Shown: piece by piece, positions 11,839 through 11,878 of the stretch
Layout: each line of letters opens with the position of its first letter
Position numbering within the stretch: position 1 is the first letter of the stretch
From: Bacteroidales bacterium
GTDB lineage: Bacteria; Bacteroidota; Bacteroidia; Bacteroidales; UBA4181
Assembly (NCBI GenBank): GCA_031264715.1
Contig: JAISDP010000101.1
Span: 1 to 11,878, forward strand
DNA: 11,878 nt
Direction of reading: 5' to 3'
Made by a program: the position numbers and the translations under genes
The notes under the pieces: generated by a model
What the model was told of the DNA's origin: nothing
The model's database searches: none
Seen by the model: only the letters and a program-made list of their open reading frames with translations

Positions 11839-11869
11839 CAAAAATAATTTTATTTTTACCAATGCCAAA
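11839..11869 (-). promoter_or_regulatory. Complete Bacteroidota-type promoter for the T9SS-domain gene
   Basis: On the minus strand TTTG (11869-11866) is followed after exactly 19 bases by TATTTTTG (11846-11839). This fits the -33 TTTG / -7 TAnnTTTG consensus with proper spacing. Transcription would begin near 11832, giving a leader of about 100 bases to ATG 11733. Confidence 0.7.
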
Positions 11870-11878
11870 ATAAATTAC

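Overview
The window looks like a chromosomal segment from a member of the Bacteroidota, most likely Bacteroidales. The grounds are a T9SS/gliding-type C-terminal sorting domain (CHU_C), a Bacteroidales-style ExbB-ExbD-TonB cassette, a roughly 750-residue PiT phosphate transporter with a cytoplasmic C-terminal domain, promoter matches of the Bacteroidota type (TTTG / TAnnTTTG), and leaders without clear Shine-Dalgarno sites. Genus is not determined. The gene content is mostly housekeeping; the more unusual material is in the spacers.

Layout. 1-1394 (+): the C-terminal end of an alpha/beta hydrolase that enters from outside the window, then a membrane protein with a soluble C-terminal domain resembling DUF3887. 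1395-1956: about 560 bases with no intact gene. It holds short tandem repeats and a decayed lipoprotein fragment with the start of an Ig-like (Big_2) domain. 6384-1957 (-): five co-directional genes read as nhaD, exbB, exbD, tonB-like and a TrmH/SpoU-family RNA methyltransferase, with spacers of 42-121 bases, so plausibly one operon or two. 6385-6603: a divergent control region with a TAnnTTTG promoter match facing each way, a 10-bp-arm palindrome on the nhaD side, and four TTnACA hexamers at exact 11-base steps on the phosphate transporter side. 6604-9722 (+): PiT phosphate transporter, then lgt (prolipoprotein diacylglyceryl transferase). 11733-9792 (-), convergent with lgt: a small secreted T9SS-domain protein, an unrecognised proline-rich protein, and rsmI (16S rRNA C1402 2'-O-methyltransferase).

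How the genes work together. The minus-strand cluster pairs a Na+/H+ antiporter with a proton-motive-force-driven energy transducer for TonB-dependent outer-membrane uptake. The PiT gene has the layout of a Pho-regulon promoter, so phosphate-starvation control is the strongest regulatory inference here. Lgt lipidates lipoproteins and may be co-transcribed with the transporter. The T9SS-domain gene has a complete TTTG-N19-TAnnTTTG promoter and sits 6 bases from the proline-rich gene.

The most unusual sequence-level signal is a set of intergenic micro-arrays that share a 7-base period but have different units. Two of them lie directly before the exbD and tonB start codons, and one supplies the stop codon of the first gene. 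No CRISPR array, intact mobile element, rRNA or tRNA gene was seen.
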